This document shows, piece by piece, positions 61,833-64,000 of a stretch of 64,000 nucleotides of DNA (its first letter is position 1; each line of letters starts with the position of its first letter). Below the pieces are notes generated by a model, which worked only from the letters and a program-made list of their open reading frames with translations, did not search any database and had not been told where the DNA came from. The stretch comes from an uncultured Fusobacteriaceae bacterium (GTDB taxonomy: Bacteria; Fusobacteriota; Fusobacteriia; Fusobacteriales; Fusobacteriaceae): NCBI GenBank assembly GCA_947038515.1, contig CAMQWJ010000002.1:124001-188000 (forward strand), in the 5' to 3' direction. The position numbers and the translations under genes are program-made.

Positions 61833-64000
61833 ATAGAGCCTCCTCTAGCATTTTTTGGAAGTTGTTTTGCATTTCTTCAAGCTTTGCATTTAGTTTTTCC
61901 ATAATCCCTTCATCTACATTTCCTTGAATGTTGATAATTGGATTAAATACTAAAGTTGGAACTTGTGGAGCTACTTCAGTTGAATTATTAATGGTGGTTG
62001 AACTTGTATTCCCAACAGTGGATATAGAATTTAATAAACTACCTTTATTTTCTTCTGCTGTTAAGACTCTCTCACCTTTATGGAGTTCAGCAATATATCC
62101 GTCAAACGGTACATTTCTAAGTCCCATTCTATGACTTCCGTTTATTCCAACAAGAGGTTCAGTTGTCTGACTTACTGTACTTGCTGTTCCAACTGCTGAC
62201 TCTGTAGCACTTCCTTTTCCTACAATTTTCATTACCCAATCTGGGGGAGAGGGTAATTTTATCATTTCTTTTATTTCAGAAAATTTAGTTGAAATTCCAG
62301 TGAAGACTCCACTAAAAAATTCTGTTATTCCAGAAAATGCACCTTTTATCCCTTCTGCCATTCCAAGAAAGGTACTCACTAAAGCCTCTTTTAATTCTAA
62401 TCCTTTTGCTTTTATAGTATCCCAATTTCTATATATTCTAATTCCAGTAGCAATTATCATGCCTAAAGGTCCTAAAATAAAGCCTAAAATCTCTGGAAAT
62501 TGTCCAAATATTTCTTTAGCTTTCTCCCACAACCCCATAAAGAAATTTTTAATTGATTCTATACAATTAAAGAATAAATTTACTATTGTAGATACTAAAT
62601 TTAATGTGAAGTTCTTTATAGCTTCCCAATTTCTATAAATAGTAGCTCCTAAAAGACCTATTGGTCCTAATATAAAAACAATTAATTCTGGAAATTTAGC
62701 AAAAGTTGCTTTTATTTTTGCCCAATTTTTATAAACCATAAAAGCTAATAAAGCAAATGCTGCAATAATCCATACCACTGGTCCACCCATTGCTAACATT
62801 GCAGCTTTCACTACACCTAAAATGGCTGTTAAACTTGTTAAAGTTGTGATTATACCTGTTATAACTGGGATAATTGCTATTATTCCCAGTACAGACATAA
62901 AAGCTCCAACAAACACCAATATGTTATCTACCCCCACAACTCCAATTATATAGGTTATTAATCTTATAAATGGTGCTAGAGCTTGTAATATTGTAGAAAC
63001 CACTGTTGTGACTATTACTACTAAATCCATTAATCCTTTTATAAAACCACTTAAGAAATTTCCATCTCCTGGAAACATATATCTTATTGCTTCTATTCCA
63101 GGAGCAAGTGCTTCTTTAAAAGAGTTTATAAAGTTTTTAGCTGTTGCTAATGTTTCTTGCCAAAATTTGTTAGCAGGTTCATCTGAAAATGTCCCATTAA
63201 TTACATTTGCTAGTTCTGACAAATATAAAGTTACTTTTTTTACTTGAAGTAAAACTCCTTCAGATAGCATCTTTTTTCCTATAGCTATTTTTATTCCATC
63301 TACTGCTGATAAAAATAGAATTCTACTTCCATTTGCACCTTCAAGCATTATATCTCTCATTTTAGAAGAGGCATTCACACTATCAACTGTTGTTGCTTCT
63401 ATCATTTTTTCTACTGCTGCAGCTCCAGTGTATGCTACGCCGTTAATAGTTTTTTGAGCTGTTAAAAGTTTCCCAAATGCTAATGCTCCTTGCTTTCCAA
63501 GAACATCATTTAAAAAAGCTACTCGTTCTACTTTCCCCATAGTAGCCATTTTTTTCTCAAACTGCTGAACCGTAGCAGTCATTCCAACAAACTCACCTTT
63601 TGAATTTTTTATATTAATTCCTATTTTTTTTAATGAATCTGATTTTTTAGCAAGATTGGTAAAGGTTGCATTTAATCCTCTTCCTGCCTGTCCACTTTTA
63701 ATTGCTTGGTCTCCCATAAGTCCTAATATTGATGAAGTTTCTTCTAAACTTACACCAAGGGAACCAGCTCCACCAGAAGCATACTTAAAAGACTCCCCTA
63801 ACATATTTACATCAACATTTGTCTTACTCATTGTATAAGCCAACACATCGGCAAATCGATTAGTATCTTTAGCAGTCATGTTAAATGGGATTAAATTATC
63901 AGTTATAATATCTGATACTAATGCCAAATCTTCTCCTGAAGCAGCAGCAAGATTTAAAACTCCTGGCATTCCTGACAGTATTTCTTTAGTTGAAAAACCA
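61807..64000 (-). CDS. Phage tail tape measure protein (5' end outside window)
   Basis: At least 731 codons; the frame continues past 64000 as GFSTKEILSG before MPGVLNLAAASGEDL, so ATG 63969 is internal. The TP901-type tape-measure core is present at the start (SDIITDNLIPFNMTAKDTNRFADVL, ASGGAGSLGVSLEETSS). Several long hydrophobic helices (about 315-480 of the visible part) would insert into the host membrane. A repeated FILGPIGLLGATIYRNW / FILGPLGMIIATGIRIYRNW unit marks internal duplication. Sets tail length. Confidence 0.93.
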   Translation of the reverse strand, partial: GFSTKEILSGMPGVLNLAAASGEDLALVSDIITDNLIPFNMTAKDTNRFADVLAYTMSKTNVDVNMLGESFKYASGGAGSLGVSLEETSSILGLMGDQAIKSGQAGRGLNATFTNLAKKSDSLKKIGINIKNSKGEFVGMTATVQQFEKKMATMGKVERVAFLNDVLGKQGALAFGKLLTAQKTINGVAYTGAAAVEKMIEATTVDSVNASSKMRDIMLEGANGSRILFLSAVDGIKIAIGKKMLSEGVLLQVKKVTLYLSELANVINGTFSDEPANKFWQETLATAKNFINSFKEALAPGIEAIRYMFPGDGNFLSGFIKGLMDLVVIVTTVVSTILQALAPFIRLITYIIGVVGVDNILVFVGAFMSVLGIIAIIPVITGIITTLTSLTAILGVVKAAMLAMGGPVVWIIAAFALLAFMVYKNWAKIKATFAKFPELIVFILGPIGLLGATIYRNWEAIKNFTLNLVSTIVNLFFNCIESIKNFFMGLWEKAKEIFGQFPEILGFILGPLGMIIATGIRIYRNWDTIKAKGLELKEALVSTFLGMAEGIKGAFSGITEFFSGVFTGISTKFSEIKEMIKLPSPPDWVMKIVGKGSATESAVGTASTVSQTTEPLVGINGSHRMGLRNVPFDGYIAELHKGERVLTAEENKGSLLNSISTVGNTSSTTINNSTEVAPQVPTLVFNPIINIQGNVDEGIMEKLNAKLEEMQNNFQKMLEEALYEKSRTTV

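Larger units (their letters stand above)
50047..64000 (-). mobile_element. P2-like prophage, partial
   Basis: Contractile-tail genes in phage order on the minus strand (tape measure, X, D, V, U-like, W, J, I, fibre, putative chaperone), a lysis cassette and a left-end cargo zone with defence genes. Many genes overlap by 1-25 bp. Capsid, integrase and regulators would lie beyond 64000. Left boundary is uncertain (between 49.6 and 50.05 kb). Confidence 0.85.

Overview
The window is a low-GC chromosome segment that reads as a member of the Fusobacteriota (Fusobacterium or a close relative). The pointers are the very AT-rich codon use, a diaminopimelate route through DapH, a PreT/PreA pair, an [FeFe] hydrogenase, a decarboxylase-arginase fusion, and CRISPR-like repeats close to those of Leptotrichia. 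The assignment is inferred from gene content, not from a marker gene.

Layout. (1) 1-38.4 kb is mostly housekeeping core: rlmA, an [FeFe] hydrogenase, a SAM-I riboswitch ahead of metK-queH-radical SAM gene, a nucleoside kinase, rpsO with an SD-masking leader, a block mltG-radical SAM-tilS-ftsH, an ABC exporter, a DEAD-box helicase, a Bfd-like ferredoxin, and ppdK with its CBS-domain regulator and paired operators. It continues with a lysine/diaminopimelate operon (lysC, asd, dapA, dapB, dapH, aminotransferase) with a putative deacetylase divergent from it, a GNAT-thioredoxin fusion, a decarboxylase-arginase fusion, aquaporin, DUF1097, preA/preT and a DUF218 protein. (2) 38.5-41.6 kb holds a secreted protein and a recent 859-bp tandem duplication carrying a His-rich secreted peptide and a small membrane protein. 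The middle membrane-protein copy is a visible chimera of the outer two. (3) 41.6-49.6 kb is an accessory island of small, mostly minus-strand genes, many broken: GNAT, HNH nuclease, a membrane gene with two repeat-linked frameshifts, a truncated HsdR_N protein, DUF5713, and a decayed MarR/SRPBCC/MFS islet. Copies of a 36-nt repeat nearly identical to type VI-A (Cas13a) CRISPR repeats are dispersed here without cas genes. A HicAB module follows. (4) 49.6-64 kb is a P2-like prophage, cut by the right window edge. It has a contractile-tail and baseplate module (tape measure, X, D, V, U-like, W, J, I, fibre), a lysis cassette, and at its left end a PARIS-like AriA/AriB defence pair plus an unknown membrane protein.

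Best leads. The tail-fibre end looks like an invertible, possibly multi-site (shufflon-like) region: four TAAATT-N4-AATTTA sites in alternating orientation, a silent alternative fibre C-terminus facing the expressed one, a truncated tyrosine-recombinase gene, and an insulating terminator. Inside it lies a type I toxin-like gene (32-residue hydrophobic peptide, near-consensus promoter, long folded leader). A 1.5-kb foreign segment sits exactly between two CRISPR-type repeats. Two unrelated genes share an unusual leader in which a hairpin starting with ATGATA separates a strong Shine-Dalgarno from the true start codon. All alignments and foldings were done by eye.
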